Positions 34,014 to 42,717 are shown, counted from the first letter of the stretch. The stretch is DNA of 49,919 bases from Lachnospiraceae bacterium (GCA_009774175.1 VSNG01000015.1:26227-76145), one strand, 5' to 3'. Program-made: numbers and translations. The notes: generated from the sequence alone by a model not told the origin.

Positions 34014-34934
34014 CTACTGCATCAGATCATCCAGCTTCGCCAGATCTTCCACTTTCTCTATGTTAATCACTTTCATGTCACGGTTGATCTTCCTCATAAA
34101 TCCGGACAGGGTCTTTCCCGGCCCGATTTCGATAAAAGTATCCACGCCGTCCGCAATCATCCGCTCAACAGTCTGCTGCCATCTCACGGAGGAGGATACC
34201 TGCTTCTCCAGAAGAGATTTCACCTGCCCCTTATCCGTCACATAATCCGCTGTCACATTTGCAATATAAGGAATGGCAATGTCATGAATTTCTACCTTCT
34301 CAAGCTCCGTGGCAAGCTTTTCGCCTGCGCCTACAAGAAGCGGAGAATGGAAAGGGCCGCTCACATTCAGCTTGACGCATCTCTTCGCCCCTGCCGCCGT
34401 CAGCTTCTCCACCGCGGCCTGCGCCGCCCCTTCCTCTCCAGTAATAACAATCTGTCCGGGACAGTTGTAGTTTGCAATGGTCACACACCCCTCTGTCTCC
34501 TCGCATATTTTCTCAATCACCGCCGTATCAAGCCCAAGCACCGCTACCATGGCGCCGCCCTGAGGCACTGCCTCCTGCATGTAAATGCCGCGCTTACGCA
34601 CTACCTTAAACACATCCTCGGGACCCATCACCCCGCTTGCCACAAGGGCGCCGTATTCTCCCAGACTTAATCCCCCCGTCACATCCGGTTTTACGCCCTT
34701 TTCTTCCACCGCCTTAAGCATGGCCACTTCCGCCGCCAGCATGGCGATCTGCGTGTATTCCGTAATATTGATCTGCTCATTCTCTTCAAAGCAGAGCGCT
34801 GTTACGTCAAGGCCGCTGGCCTGGCCTGCCAGTTCAAACATTTCCCTGCATATCGGAATCTGCTCATAAAAATCTTTGCCCATCCCCACATACTGCGCTC
34901 CCTGTCCCGGGAACATAAAAGCCGTCTTTCCCAT
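34014..34934 (-). CDS. fabD: Malonyl-CoA:ACP transacylase
   Basis: A 306-residue transacylase that loads malonate onto ACP. It has MFPGQGAQYVGMG at the N-terminus, the serine nucleophile in GLSLGEYGAL and the histidine in SGPFHSPLL. ATG at 34934 has AGGAAGG upstream. It has its own likely promoter and FabT-like operator in the gap after fabK. Confidence 0.95.
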   Translation of the reverse strand: MGKTAFMFPGQGAQYVGMGKDFYEQIPICREMFELAGQASGLDVTALCFEENEQINITEYTQIAMLAAEVAMLKAVEEKGVKPDVTGGLSLGEYGALVASGVMGPEDVFKVVRKRGIYMQEAVPQGGAMVAVLGLDTAVIEKICEETEGCVTIANYNCPGQIVITGEEGAAQAAVEKLTAAGAKRCVKLNVSGPFHSPLLVGAGEKLATELEKVEIHDIAIPYIANVTADYVTDKGQVKSLLEKQVSSSVRWQQTVERMIADGVDTFIEIGPGKTLSGFMRKINRDMKVINIEKVEDLAKLDDLMQ

Positions 34935-34983
34935 GATAAAATACCTTCCTTTCCTGCAAGTTTCCCCTTGTATTTTCAAATAT

Positions 34984-35005
34984 TTTGAATTTCAAAGTAA
35001 TTATA
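34984..35005 (-). promoter_or_regulatory. Internal fabD promoter with FabT-like operator
   Basis: The minus strand has TATAAT (35005-35000) followed three bases on by the palindrome TTTGAAATTCAAA (34996-34984). The -35 region is poor. The palindrome has the TTTGA-N3-TCAAA form of FabT (MarR-family) operators. Confidence 0.65.
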
Positions 35006-35035
35006 AGAAGAAAAAGGCAAGCCGCACAGCTTGCC
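35006..35035 (-). terminator. Terminator after fabK
   Basis: A 7-bp stem GGCAAGC (35016-35022) / GCTTGCC (35029-35035) is followed on the minus strand by TTTTTCTTCTT. It lies six bases after the fabK stop and directly before the fabD promoter. Confidence 0.75.
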
Positions 35036-35040
35036 CTGTA

Positions 35041-35964
35041 TTAGCTGTTTAAAAGCGCTTCGGCCTCCGATATGATCTCCTGAACGATCTCCGCACAGGT
35101 CTGTTCCTTCTTCACCATTCCGGCAATCTGTCCCGCCATAATAGTGCCTGCCACCACATCGCCCTCCACCACAGCCTTGCGCAGAGAACCCAATGTGAGT
35201 TTTTCCATCTCCTCGAAAGACGCGCCGTCCTTCTCCATCTGAAGATATTCTCTGGTCAGCTTATTGCGGATCTGGCGGACCGGATGTCCGTTTGACCGGC
35301 CGGTAACTTCGGAATCAATGTCCTTCGCCGCAATCACTTTCTTTTTATAGTTTTCATGTACTGTACATTCTCTGGCCACAAGGAATCTTGTACCGATCTG
35401 CACGGCCTCCGCTCCCAGCATTCTGGCCGCGGCAAAACCTCTGCCGTCCGCAATACCGCCTGCCGCTATCACGGGAATGCTCACCGCATCCACCACCTGC
35501 GGCACAAGCGTCATGGTGGTCGCCTCGCCGATATGTCCGCCGGATTCCATTCCCTCAGCAATTACAGCGTCCGCGCCGGCACGCTCCATCATCTTTGCGA
35601 GCGCAACGCTTGCTACCACGGGAATCACCTTAATACCGGCTTCCTTCCACATCGCCATGTACTTACCCGGATTGCCCGCGCCGGTCGTTACCACCGAAAC
35701 GCCTTCCTCCACTATCATCCTGGCAATGTCGTCCGCCTCAGGATTCATGAGCATCACATTCACGCCGAAGGGCTTATTCGTCAGTTCTTTCGTCTTCTGC
35801 ACCTGTTCCCGCACAAAAGCCGCCGGCGCGCCACCCGCACCGATAATGCCAAGTGCGCCAGCCTCCGATGCTGCCGCCGCCAGATGATACTCCGCCACCC
35901 AGGCCATACCGCCCTGGAAAATCGGATATTCAATCCCCAGAAGCTCTGTTATCTTAGTTTTCAT
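35041..35964 (-). CDS. fabK: Enoyl-ACP reductase II
   Basis: A 307-residue FMN-dependent TIM-barrel enzyme that carries out the last reduction step of fatty acid elongation with NAD(P)H. It begins ITELLGIEYPIFQGGMAWV and has GMESGGHIGEATT and the flavin-phosphate loop region AAGGIADGRG followed by GAEAVQIGTRF. It takes the place of triclosan-sensitive FabI, which is not present. It is the second gene of the operon, after acpP. Confidence 0.95.
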   Translation of the reverse strand: MKTKITELLGIEYPIFQGGMAWVAEYHLAAAASEAGALGIIGAGGAPAAFVREQVQKTKELTNKPFGVNVMLMNPEADDIARMIVEEGVSVVTTGAGNPGKYMAMWKEAGIKVIPVVASVALAKMMERAGADAVIAEGMESGGHIGEATTMTLVPQVVDAVSIPVIAAGGIADGRGFAAARMLGAEAVQIGTRFLVARECTVHENYKKKVIAAKDIDSEVTGRSNGHPVRQIRNKLTREYLQMEKDGASFEEMEKLTLGSLRKAVVEGDVVAGTIMAGQIAGMVKKEQTCAEIVQEIISEAEALLNS

Positions 35965-36007
35965 TCTTATTAAACCGCCTTTCTGCGAAATACACCGAAA
36001 GACGTTC

Positions 36008-36241
36008 TTACGCCTCTACACCTTTGCTCTTCATATATTCCACAACTGCGCCTACAGTCGTGATCTGCTCCAGATCCTCAGAAGGGATCTCCACGCTGTA
36101 CTCTTCCTCGAAAGCCATAACCAGCTCAAATAAGTCCAGAGAATCTGCCCCCAGATCGTCCTTGAAGGAAGAATCCTCAGTAATCTCCACACCGTCCAAG
36201 TTTAACTGCTCCTGAATGATCTCAATAACTCTCTCTAACAT
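36008..36241 (-). CDS. acpP: Acyl carrier protein
   Basis: A 77-residue acidic four-helix carrier. The serine in GADSLDLFELVMAFE receives 4'-phosphopantetheine; the usual DSLD(T/V/I)VEL is here DSLDLFEL. The ribosome site AAGGAG is eight bases before ATG. It is the first gene of the fab operon and directly follows the operator-containing promoter. Confidence 0.96.
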   Translation of the reverse strand: MLERVIEIIQEQLNLDGVEITEDSSFKDDLGADSLDLFELVMAFEEEYSVEIPSEDLEQITTVGAVVEYMKSKGVEA

Positions 36242-36272
36242 TTTCCTGTCTCCTTTTCGCCTTTTAGAATAG

Positions 36273-36313
36273 TTTGATATTCAAAGTATATGATCTGTCC
36301 CACTGTTTGTCAA
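36273..36313 (-). promoter_or_regulatory. fab operon promoter with FabT-like operator
   Basis: Minus strand TTGACA (36313-36308), a 17-bp spacer and TATACT (36290-36285), then the palindrome TTTGAATATCAAA (36285-36273) immediately after. This near-consensus promoter with an operator over the start site indicates repression, by a FabT-type regulator encoded elsewhere. Confidence 0.8.
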
Positions 36314-36346
36314 TCATAATTTTACGGATTCTATCAGTTTTGTCAA

Positions 36347-37189
36347 TCACTTTGGCAATAAATATTGATAAATTTCTCTTTTTGACACACCACGGTCCTT
36401 CGCAACCTGTTTCATGGCGGCCTTATCGTCCATTCCCCCTTCCGTATAAAACGCCATATGCTCCTCTATCGTCATACTCTGCCAAGATGCCTGACGCTCC
36501 TCTTTCTTCTGCCGCAGGCTCTTCCCTTCCACTACAAGAACATACTCCCCGCGGGGTTCTTCCGTCTCATAACGGGAAAGAGCCTCCCCTATGGTTGTTG
36601 GTAATATGGTCTCGAATTTTTTTGTAAGCTCCCTGCAAAGCGTGATCCTGCGGTCTCCCAGCGCCTCGTACAGTTCCCCCAGCGTCCGAACCAGATGATG
36701 CGGCGCTTCATAAATAAGAATGGTTCTGGATTCCTCTTTAAGCTCCGCAAGAATCTGCGCCTTCTCTTTCTTATCCGAAGGTAAAAATCCTTCAAAGCAG
36801 AATCGTCTGGTGGACAGTCCCGACAACGTAAGGGCCGTAATACAGGCCGCAGGTCCCGGCAGGGAAGTAACGGTAATGCCCACCTCCTGACATTTCTGCA
36901 CGAGCACTTCCCCCGGATCGGATATGGCCGGCGTTCCCGCGTCGGAAATTAATGCCACATTTTTACCCTGCAATAACTGCTCGACGAGGTAGTCCGCTTT
37001 TTCTACTTTATTATATTCATGATAGCTTGTCATAGAAGTCCTGATTCCAAAATGATTCAGAAGCTTCATGCTGTTTCGCGTATCCTCGGCGGCAATTAAA
37101 TCCACTGCGCCAAGTGTCTCCGTCACCCGCGGCGTCATATCACCCAGATTTCCGATAGGCGTCGCGCACAGATATAGCATTCCCGCCAT
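36347..37189 (-). CDS. rsmI: 16S rRNA (cytidine1402-2'-O)-methyltransferase
   Basis: A 280-residue SAM-dependent methyltransferase of the tetrapyrrole methylase fold. It shows LCATPIGNLGD at the N-terminus, SDAGTPAISDPG and LPGPAACITALTLSGL. RsmI methylates C1402 in the decoding centre of 16S rRNA. It corresponds to Bacillus yabC/yraL-type genes in the yaa-yab cluster. The ribosome site AGGAG lies eight bases before ATG. Confidence 0.94.
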   Translation of the reverse strand: MAGMLYLCATPIGNLGDMTPRVTETLGAVDLIAAEDTRNSMKLLNHFGIRTSMTSYHEYNKVEKADYLVEQLLQGKNVALISDAGTPAISDPGEVLVQKCQEVGITVTSLPGPAACITALTLSGLSTRRFCFEGFLPSDKKEKAQILAELKEESRTILIYEAPHHLVRTLGELYEALGDRRITLCRELTKKFETILPTTIGEALSRYETEEPRGEYVLVVEGKSLRQKKEERQASWQSMTIEEHMAFYTEGGMDDKAAMKQVAKDRGVSKREIYQYLLPK

Positions 37190-37201
37190 TTTCTGTTCTC
37201 C

Positions 37202-38806
37202 TCATTCACTCTGCTGCTCCGGCTGTGCCGCTTCGTTCTCCACCGGCTCCGGCTGTACTGCCTCGTTCTCCGCCGGTTCAGGCTGTACTGCCTCGCTCTC
37301 CGCCGGTTCAGGCTGTACTGCCTCGCTCTCCGCCGGCTCCGGCTGTACTGCCTCGTTCTCCGCCGGTTCAGGCTGTACTGCCTCGTTTTCCGCCGGCTCC
37401 GGTTCCTTTGCATCCCACCGCTGTCTCTCCGCCTCAGCCTCCTCTGGCGTAAGCAAAGAATCCGCCTGATAATTGACAGCCGCATTCCAGAGAATCCACT
37501 CCTCATATCCCGCGTCATAAGCGCCCCTGATCTGCTCCCGTATCTGCCGCGGCCCATAGCCGATATGGCCCGGAACCCAGCTGGCAGTAAAGCTTTGCAG
37601 CCACAGACGCACATGGGCCCGCTTTTCCCGGGGCACTGCCTCCAGCTTGCGGGCGGAAGAAGACGCCGCCGCGTAAATCGTTGCATAGGGATCGGCATCC
37701 GGCACCGCAATTCCGTATGCGCCGCTATAATAGTGAGACGGATATACCATCGGACAAATATAATCCAGACTGGCCGCCATCGCCGCATAATCCTGTCCCA
37801 CAATCTCCTGATCCGTCCTGTTGTCAATCACCGTACCGAATACATCCGCCGCCACATACACACCCTGAGGCGCCAGCTTCTCATAAATGTATTCCGTAAA
37901 CTCCGTAATGATTTCTATCTTATCCGCATCCTCAGCCTCCGGCCCATAATCCACTTCCTCTTCCCTTACATCAGTAGAAAAACGGATATAATCAAACTGC
38001 ACTTCATCGAATCCATCTTCCCCCGCCTGTAAAGCAATCTCTGTCAGGTAATCCCAAATCTCCCGTTCATATGGATTTACCCATGCCATTCCGTTTTTGT
38101 CGCGGAAAACCTCTCCCTCCTTTGTATGTACCGCCCATTCCGGCTTTCGCTCCGCCAGATAAGGGTCCCGAAACGCCACGATTCTGGCAATCAGATAAAT
38201 ATTCTTCTCTTTACATTTTTCCACAAGCCCGCGGATATCTGAAATATAACCGACCGACGCCTCCAGCTCCTGCACCGAATCGGACTGCATTTTATAAGTC
38301 ACCTTTCCCTCGTCATTTTTGACGTCAATCACCATGGTGTTTAATTCCGTCCGATCTACCAGCTCTATCAGCTCGTCCATTTTCCTTATGCCCGCCACCG
38401 GGCCGCTGACATATATTCCCCTGACTTTCACAGGCTCCGGCCTTGCGATCTCCACCTCCTTGCCGGCTTCATCCCGGCCGTTCTCCTCAGATATCTCATT
38501 TTCTGAAATACTGCTCTTCGCTGTCCGCTGAGTTTCCCTTTCAGATTCGGTTTCTGCCTCTGCGTTCTCAGTTTCTCCTCCTGTCGGCGCTTCCACTGCG
38601 GCCGACGGCTCTGCTTCGGCTGACTCCCTTGTCATGACCTCCTGTGCGGTTTCACCGCATCCGAATCCCCCCATGCAGATCCCTGATAAAAGAAAAGCCA
38701 TGCATATGCCTTTTCTGATACCGTCAAACCTGCGCGCATGCCTTCTCATATCAAATCCAAACACTGCCTGAACCTTCTTCCTTCCTATTTCATGATTCCA
38801 CTTCAT
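37202..38806 (-). CDS. DUF4015 glycoside-hydrolase-like exported protein with decapeptide repeats
   Basis: A 534-residue protein. A charged N-terminus and hydrophobic segment (GICMAFLLSGICMGGF) before a cysteine suggest a secreted lipoprotein. An Ala/Glu-rich linker follows to about residue 130, then a DUF4015 TIM-barrel domain (VRGIYVSGPVAG, VIDVKNDEG, FDEVQFDYIRFSTD, WLQSFTASW), related to alpha-amylase-type glycoside hydrolases. The tail is six copies of PEPAENEAVQ, likely a wall-spanning or spacer region. The start at 38806 is chosen for GGAG upstream; MRRHARR further on is the alternative. It stands between trmN6 and rsmI, where Bacillus has yazA. The substrate is unknown. Confidence 0.82.
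   Translation of the reverse strand: MKWNHEIGRKKVQAVFGFDMRRHARRFDGIRKGICMAFLLSGICMGGFGCGETAQEVMTRESAEAEPSAAVEAPTGGETENAEAETESERETQRTAKSSISENEISEENGRDEAGKEVEIARPEPVKVRGIYVSGPVAGIRKMDELIELVDRTELNTMVIDVKNDEGKVTYKMQSDSVQELEASVGYISDIRGLVEKCKEKNIYLIARIVAFRDPYLAERKPEWAVHTKEGEVFRDKNGMAWVNPYEREIWDYLTEIALQAGEDGFDEVQFDYIRFSTDVREEEVDYGPEAEDADKIEIITEFTEYIYEKLAPQGVYVAADVFGTVIDNRTDQEIVGQDYAAMAASLDYICPMVYPSHYYSGAYGIAVPDADPYATIYAAASSSARKLEAVPREKRAHVRLWLQSFTASWVPGHIGYGPRQIREQIRGAYDAGYEEWILWNAAVNYQADSLLTPEEAEAERQRWDAKEPEPAENEAVQPEPAENEAVQPEPAESEAVQPEPAESEAVQPEPAENEAVQPEPVENEAAQPEQQSE
37223..37402 (-). repeat. Six 30-bp tandem repeats in the DUF4015 gene
   Basis: Each 30-bp unit encodes PEPAENEAVQ, with Ser for Asn in two copies and small changes in the last. 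The high sequence identity between units makes this stretch prone to copy-number change. Confidence 0.9.
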
Positions 38807-38859
38807 GAAATCTCCAAATCCACAAGCGGCAAGCACATTTCTGAGAACATCATTATGCG

Positions 38860-39606
38860 TTAATATCCGTACACCTCATAAATTTCCGGCATATACACCC
38901 CCGGCTCGCTGTACACGATGAGCGGTTTTTCCACCGTCATTCGGGGTCTGCCGCCCCTGACCGCCTCAAGCAAGACCATATTGGGCTCCTTATCTGCAAA
39001 AGGATAAACCAGCCGCATCCGTTTCGGCTCCAGTCTGTATTTTGTCAGCGTCACAATAATTTCCGCCAGCCTAAATGGCCGGTGCACCAGAAAAAACCGG
39101 CCGCCGGGCACAAGAAGCTTCGCCGCCTGCGATATTACGTCCTCAAGGGTACAGAGAATTTCATGTCTGGCAATAGCCTTCGCGTCCTCTGGATTTTTTA
39201 ACCCGTGCGCTCCAATCATATAAGGCGGATTACAGGTAATAACGTCAAAGGAAGCAGCATGAAACAACTTATCTGCCTCCTTGATATCCCCTGTGACAAT
39301 ATTTATTTTTTCTTCCAGCCCGTTAAGCGCCACACTGCGCCCGGCCATATCCGCGCTGTCCGCCTGCACTTCCAGCCCGGTCAGATGAGCCGCTTTCGTT
39401 TTCGCTGCAAGCAGAATAGGAATAATCCCCGTACCTGTGCCCAGATCCAGCACCTGGGCCCCATCCTTCGCAGTGGCAAAGCCGGACAAAAGCACCGCGT
39501 CCATTCCGAAACAAAAACGATCCGGGTCCTGTATGATACAGTACCCGTTTCTTTGCAAATCGTCTATTCTTTCATTTTCTTTCAGAATAATATCCCGCCT
39601 CGACAC
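38860..39606 (-). CDS. trmN6: tRNA1(Val) (adenine37-N6)-methyltransferase
   Basis: A 248-residue Rossmann-fold methyltransferase with the SAM loop LDLGTGTGIIPILLA and the adenine N6 active motif NPPYM (DVITCNPPYM). It matches the YabB/TrmN6 family that modifies A37 of tRNA-Val. It follows ricT by 14 bases, as in the Bacillus cluster order. Confidence 0.9.
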   Translation of the reverse strand: MSRRDIILKENERIDDLQRNGYCIIQDPDRFCFGMDAVLLSGFATAKDGAQVLDLGTGTGIIPILLAAKTKAAHLTGLEVQADSADMAGRSVALNGLEEKINIVTGDIKEADKLFHAASFDVITCNPPYMIGAHGLKNPEDAKAIARHEILCTLEDVISQAAKLLVPGGRFFLVHRPFRLAEIIVTLTKYRLEPKRMRLVYPFADKEPNMVLLEAVRGGRPRMTVEKPLIVYSEPGVYMPEIYEVYGY

Positions 39607-39620
39607 TGTCGCTCCCCGAT

Positions 39621-40520
39621 TTATTTTCCTGATTCATCCTTTTTCTCCAGCTTTTCCAGCGCCTTTAATTCCGGGTCGCTGGCCTCCGCCTTGCGGTTTT
39701 TGCCGTGTCTTTTCTTAAAACGCAGCTGATCCGCGCGATACTCCTGAATTTCCTTCTCATCGCCCACATCCACAATAACCTTCACCAGCTGGCGCAGCAC
39801 ATTTACGCTCTGCACTTCGCCTTTCAGGCCGTCGTCCGTGGTAACAAAATCGCCCACATTCGGAAGCTTTCTGTTCAGCTCCTCGTAAGTCTCTTCTTCG
39901 TTTTTCAGACAGCACATCAGTCTGCCGCAGACGCCCGATATTTTCGTAGGATTCAGGGAAAGATTCTGCTCCTTCGCCATCTTGATGGACACCGGCGCAA
40001 ATTCCGACAAATGTGTATGACAGCACAAAGGTCTGCCACAGATACCGATACCGCCCAAAATCTTTGTCTCATCCCTCACACCGATCTGACGCAGCTCTAT
40101 TCTCGTCTTAAAGACAGCCGCCAGGTCCTTCACCAGCTCCCTGAAATCAATCCGGCCGTCCGCCGTAAAATAAAAAAGCACTTTGTTGTTATCGAAAGTA
40201 TATTCCGCGTCGATCAGCTTCATCTGCAAATTATGTTTTCTGATCTTCTCCAGACAGATCTTAAACGCATCCTTTTCCTTCTGCCTGTTAGCCTCCTCCT
40301 GTTCATCATCCTTCTTGTTTGCAATCCGAAGAACCGATTTCAGGGGCTGCACCACCTTCTCTTCCTCCACCTCTTTCGGTTCGCCAATCACCGTGCCATA
40401 CTCAATTCCTCTGGCCGTCTCCACAATCACATGATCGCCCTGTTTAATCTCGAAATTCCCCGGATTAAAAAAATATATTTTACCCGCAGTCCGAAAACGG
40501 ACGCCTATTACCTTAACCAT
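39621..40520 (-). CDS. ricT: PSP1 domain protein RicT (YaaT)
   Basis: A 299-residue PSP1 protein. The cysteine-rich core ICGRPLCCHTHL and VCGRLMCCLKNEEE supplies the ligands for the iron-sulfur clusters of the RicA-RicF-RicT complex, which in Bacillus helps RNase Y mature polycistronic messages and promotes sporulation and competence. It ends in a lysine-rich tail. The gene lies after holB, as in Bacillus. yabA, usually next, is absent. Confidence 0.93.
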   Translation of the reverse strand: MVKVIGVRFRTAGKIYFFNPGNFEIKQGDHVIVETARGIEYGTVIGEPKEVEEEKVVQPLKSVLRIANKKDDEQEEANRQKEKDAFKICLEKIRKHNLQMKLIDAEYTFDNNKVLFYFTADGRIDFRELVKDLAAVFKTRIELRQIGVRDETKILGGIGICGRPLCCHTHLSEFAPVSIKMAKEQNLSLNPTKISGVCGRLMCCLKNEEETYEELNRKLPNVGDFVTTDDGLKGEVQSVNVLRQLVKVIVDVGDEKEIQEYRADQLRFKKRHGKNRKAEASDPELKALEKLEKKDESGK

Positions 40521-40578
40521 AATCTATAAACCTCCTGCATTTATCCACCGCAAACTTTCTAAATATAATTACTTTGTA

Positions 40579-41568
40579 TTAATTTTCTTTGATTGTCAGA
40601 AGCAAAAGCTCCATCGTCAAGTCAAAATTAACATTGGCCTCCAGCCGCCTTTTCGCCTGCTGAAGCGCATTCACAATTATCTCGATTCCCTCATAGGTAC
40701 TTCTGTCCGCCACTCTCCTGATCTGCTGAAACTCGTTGCGGAAAATCAGGCTGTTCACATCCTTGGTAGCCTTAAACAGCAGGACATCCCTGTACCACAC
40801 TGTCAGTATATCCAGATAATCATTTATATCCAGATTGTATTCCGTTATCTTCTTAATGGCCTTGACAATCTCATTGATTTCCATATCCGTTATATATTTC
40901 ACTAATGATATGGCTTCATCCTTCACCTTCTCAAACTCTTCGCTGCCCGCAAGATGCTTTGCCTTGCCAACATTTCCCCTCGCAAAGGCAACGCAGATAT
41001 TCGCTTTATAATCAGGCACCGCCAGCTCTTCCATCAAATATTTCTTAACCAGCGCATCGGGAACGGGCTTCATATTCAAAACCACGCACCGGCTGAGAAT
41101 GGTCGGTAAAAGCGCTTCCACATTGGAAGTCAGAATCATGATAACCGCATAGGCCGGCGGCTCCTCCAGCGTCTTCAGGAGCGCGTTCTGCGCCTGAGGC
41201 GTCATTTTCTCTCCCTCGTTCATAATGTAAATCTTACGCGGACTGCTGTAAGGCTTAATGCCGATATCGTTATTTATCTGCCCTCTTATGTCCTCCACGC
41301 CTATTGTATTAGGCTTCTCATGGCTGACATAAATAATATCCGGCTGGTTACGGCTTACCGCCTGTTTGCAGGAATGGCACTCTCCGCACGGCTCCGTACC
41401 CCCCTTTTCGCATTGCAGGGTCATGGCAAAAAGACGGGCGATAAATTCCTTACCCGCGTTCCGCTCCCCGCTTATGATATAGGCATGGGAGACCTTGTCC
41501 ATTTCAATCGCGTTGTGTATATGCTGTTTCAGTTCTTCCTGTCCGACAATATCCGAAAATTTTGCCAT
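40579..41568 (-). CDS. holB: DNA polymerase III subunit delta'
   Basis: A 329-residue clamp-loader subunit. It has an AAA+ fold with a degenerate P-loop (SGERNAGKEF), as expected for delta', a zinc-binding region CEKGGTEPCGECHSC, and the conserved ALLKTLEEPP and ILSRC motifs. It loads the sliding clamp together with HolA and DnaX. It sits between yaaR and ricT as in Bacillus. Confidence 0.94.
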   Translation of the reverse strand: MAKFSDIVGQEELKQHIHNAIEMDKVSHAYIISGERNAGKEFIARLFAMTLQCEKGGTEPCGECHSCKQAVSRNQPDIIYVSHEKPNTIGVEDIRGQINNDIGIKPYSSPRKIYIMNEGEKMTPQAQNALLKTLEEPPAYAVIMILTSNVEALLPTILSRCVVLNMKPVPDALVKKYLMEELAVPDYKANICVAFARGNVGKAKHLAGSEEFEKVKDEAISLVKYITDMEINEIVKAIKKITEYNLDINDYLDILTVWYRDVLLFKATKDVNSLIFRNEFQQIRRVADRSTYEGIEIIVNALQQAKRRLEANVNFDLTMELLLLTIKEN

Positions 41569-41633
41569 CCTTATTCCCCCGTATAGTCCCTGTCTGCATC
41601 GTATCGTATCTCAAAGTCTCCGCTTCCTGAATG

Positions 41634-42083
41634 CTACGTAAAAATATCCAGTAACAATCCCCTGATTTCCCCGATCTTTTCCAGTATCGCCAGATTATCC
41701 TGCTCATCCTTCACCAGCTCCTGCGCCAGCTGATCCAGATTCTGGTCAATCAGGCGAATGATCCCGTACACTCTGTGGCGTCCTCTTCTGTCCAGAAAAT
41801 TCTCTCTGGAAAAAGCATGGGAACGATTGACGACTTCATTCAAAAAATCCTTCACCAGCGCGCGATACCGCTTCATATCCTTGATATCGCGGTGTTTCGC
41901 AAGCTTATTGCCCTGTCTGGTGATCTCCTCCATCATCCCTGTCAGGGCATTTTGCAGATCCTGTTCCTCAATTCTGCTGACAAGAGTAAATTTAAACGTG
42001 CCGTCCGTCTCCTGCTGCTGCACCGGCTGCTCAATCTGCGGCGCCTGCTGTATCTGATTTACCTTAATATCCACTCCCGTCAC
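41634..42083 (-). CDS. yaaR: YaaR family protein (DUF327)
   Basis: A 149-residue helical protein with the DUF327 signature LVKDFLNEVVNRSHAF and a preceding disordered Gln-rich part. Its function is unknown, but its position next to holB is conserved in Bacillota. The start is GTG at 42083; GTG at 42074 has a better-spaced G-rich site and is an alternative. Confidence 0.85.
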   Translation of the reverse strand: MTGVDIKVNQIQQAPQIEQPVQQQETDGTFKFTLVSRIEEQDLQNALTGMMEEITRQGNKLAKHRDIKDMKRYRALVKDFLNEVVNRSHAFSRENFLDRRGRHRVYGIIRLIDQNLDQLAQELVKDEQDNLAILEKIGEIRGLLLDIFT

Positions 42084-42091
42084 CCCCCGTC

Positions 42092-42682
42092 TTAAGCCAG
42101 ATGTTTCTGCAAATAATCCGTAATTTCATTAATACAGCTGTCAAGCTGATCATTGTAAAAGGTTTTGTCAATTTTCGAGCAGGCAAGCTTCTCCTCGGAA
42201 AAATCCTGCGCATCTGCCAGATATCGCCGGCACAGCTCCTCATACTTCGGATGATCCTGCGCCTTTTCCCGATCCAACGCCCGCTGTAAGCGCACCCCGT
42301 CGTCCAGTTCTATCATGACAGGCAGTACCTTATCCGCACCATAAAATCCCCGAAGCTGTATATACGCCTCCGGCGTCCCTATCAGCACATAGGAATGCTT
42401 CGACAGGTCTATCCCTTCATCCGCCACGGTAAAATACCTCCAGACGCCATAACAGGTATCGTAGGCTCTGGCCTCCACCACGGCGCCCTGTGCAAGAAGC
42501 TTCTGAAATCCATCCTCGTCGGTAAAGTGGTACTCCACACCGTCCTGCTCTCCCACCCGAATCGGCCGGGTCGTATACGGTACTATGGTTTCAAGCGGAA
42601 CGCTTTTTTGCGTCAGCAGTCTTTTATAAATAGTATCTTTTCCTGATGAACTCTTCCCCATCAGGCACACAATTTTCCCCAT
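42092..42682 (-). CDS. Guanylate kinase-like protein
   Basis: A 196-residue nucleoside monophosphate kinase fold with the P-loop GKSSSGKDTIYKRLL and the guanylate kinase motif YTTRPIRVGEQDGVEYHF. It probably phosphorylates GMP or a related nucleotide. It occupies the position where Bacillus has tmk (thymidylate kinase), between yaaO and yaaR homologues. Whether it is the essential Gmk or a paralogue cannot be told from this window. Confidence 0.85.
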   Translation of the reverse strand: MGKIVCLMGKSSSGKDTIYKRLLTQKSVPLETIVPYTTRPIRVGEQDGVEYHFTDEDGFQKLLAQGAVVEARAYDTCYGVWRYFTVADEGIDLSKHSYVLIGTPEAYIQLRGFYGADKVLPVMIELDDGVRLQRALDREKAQDHPKYEELCRRYLADAQDFSEEKLACSKIDKTFYNDQLDSCINEITDYLQKHLA

Positions 42683-42717
42683 TCTATCATTATCCTTAAC
42701 CAGAACTTCTTCTCACA

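Noticed and set aside
37223..37402. Regular 30-bp repeats resembling a CRISPR array
   Set aside because: The units are contiguous with no spacers and encode an in-frame decapeptide repeat.
41320..41586. Plus-strand frame opposite holB
   Set aside because: No independent coding signs; holB motifs are intact on the other strand.
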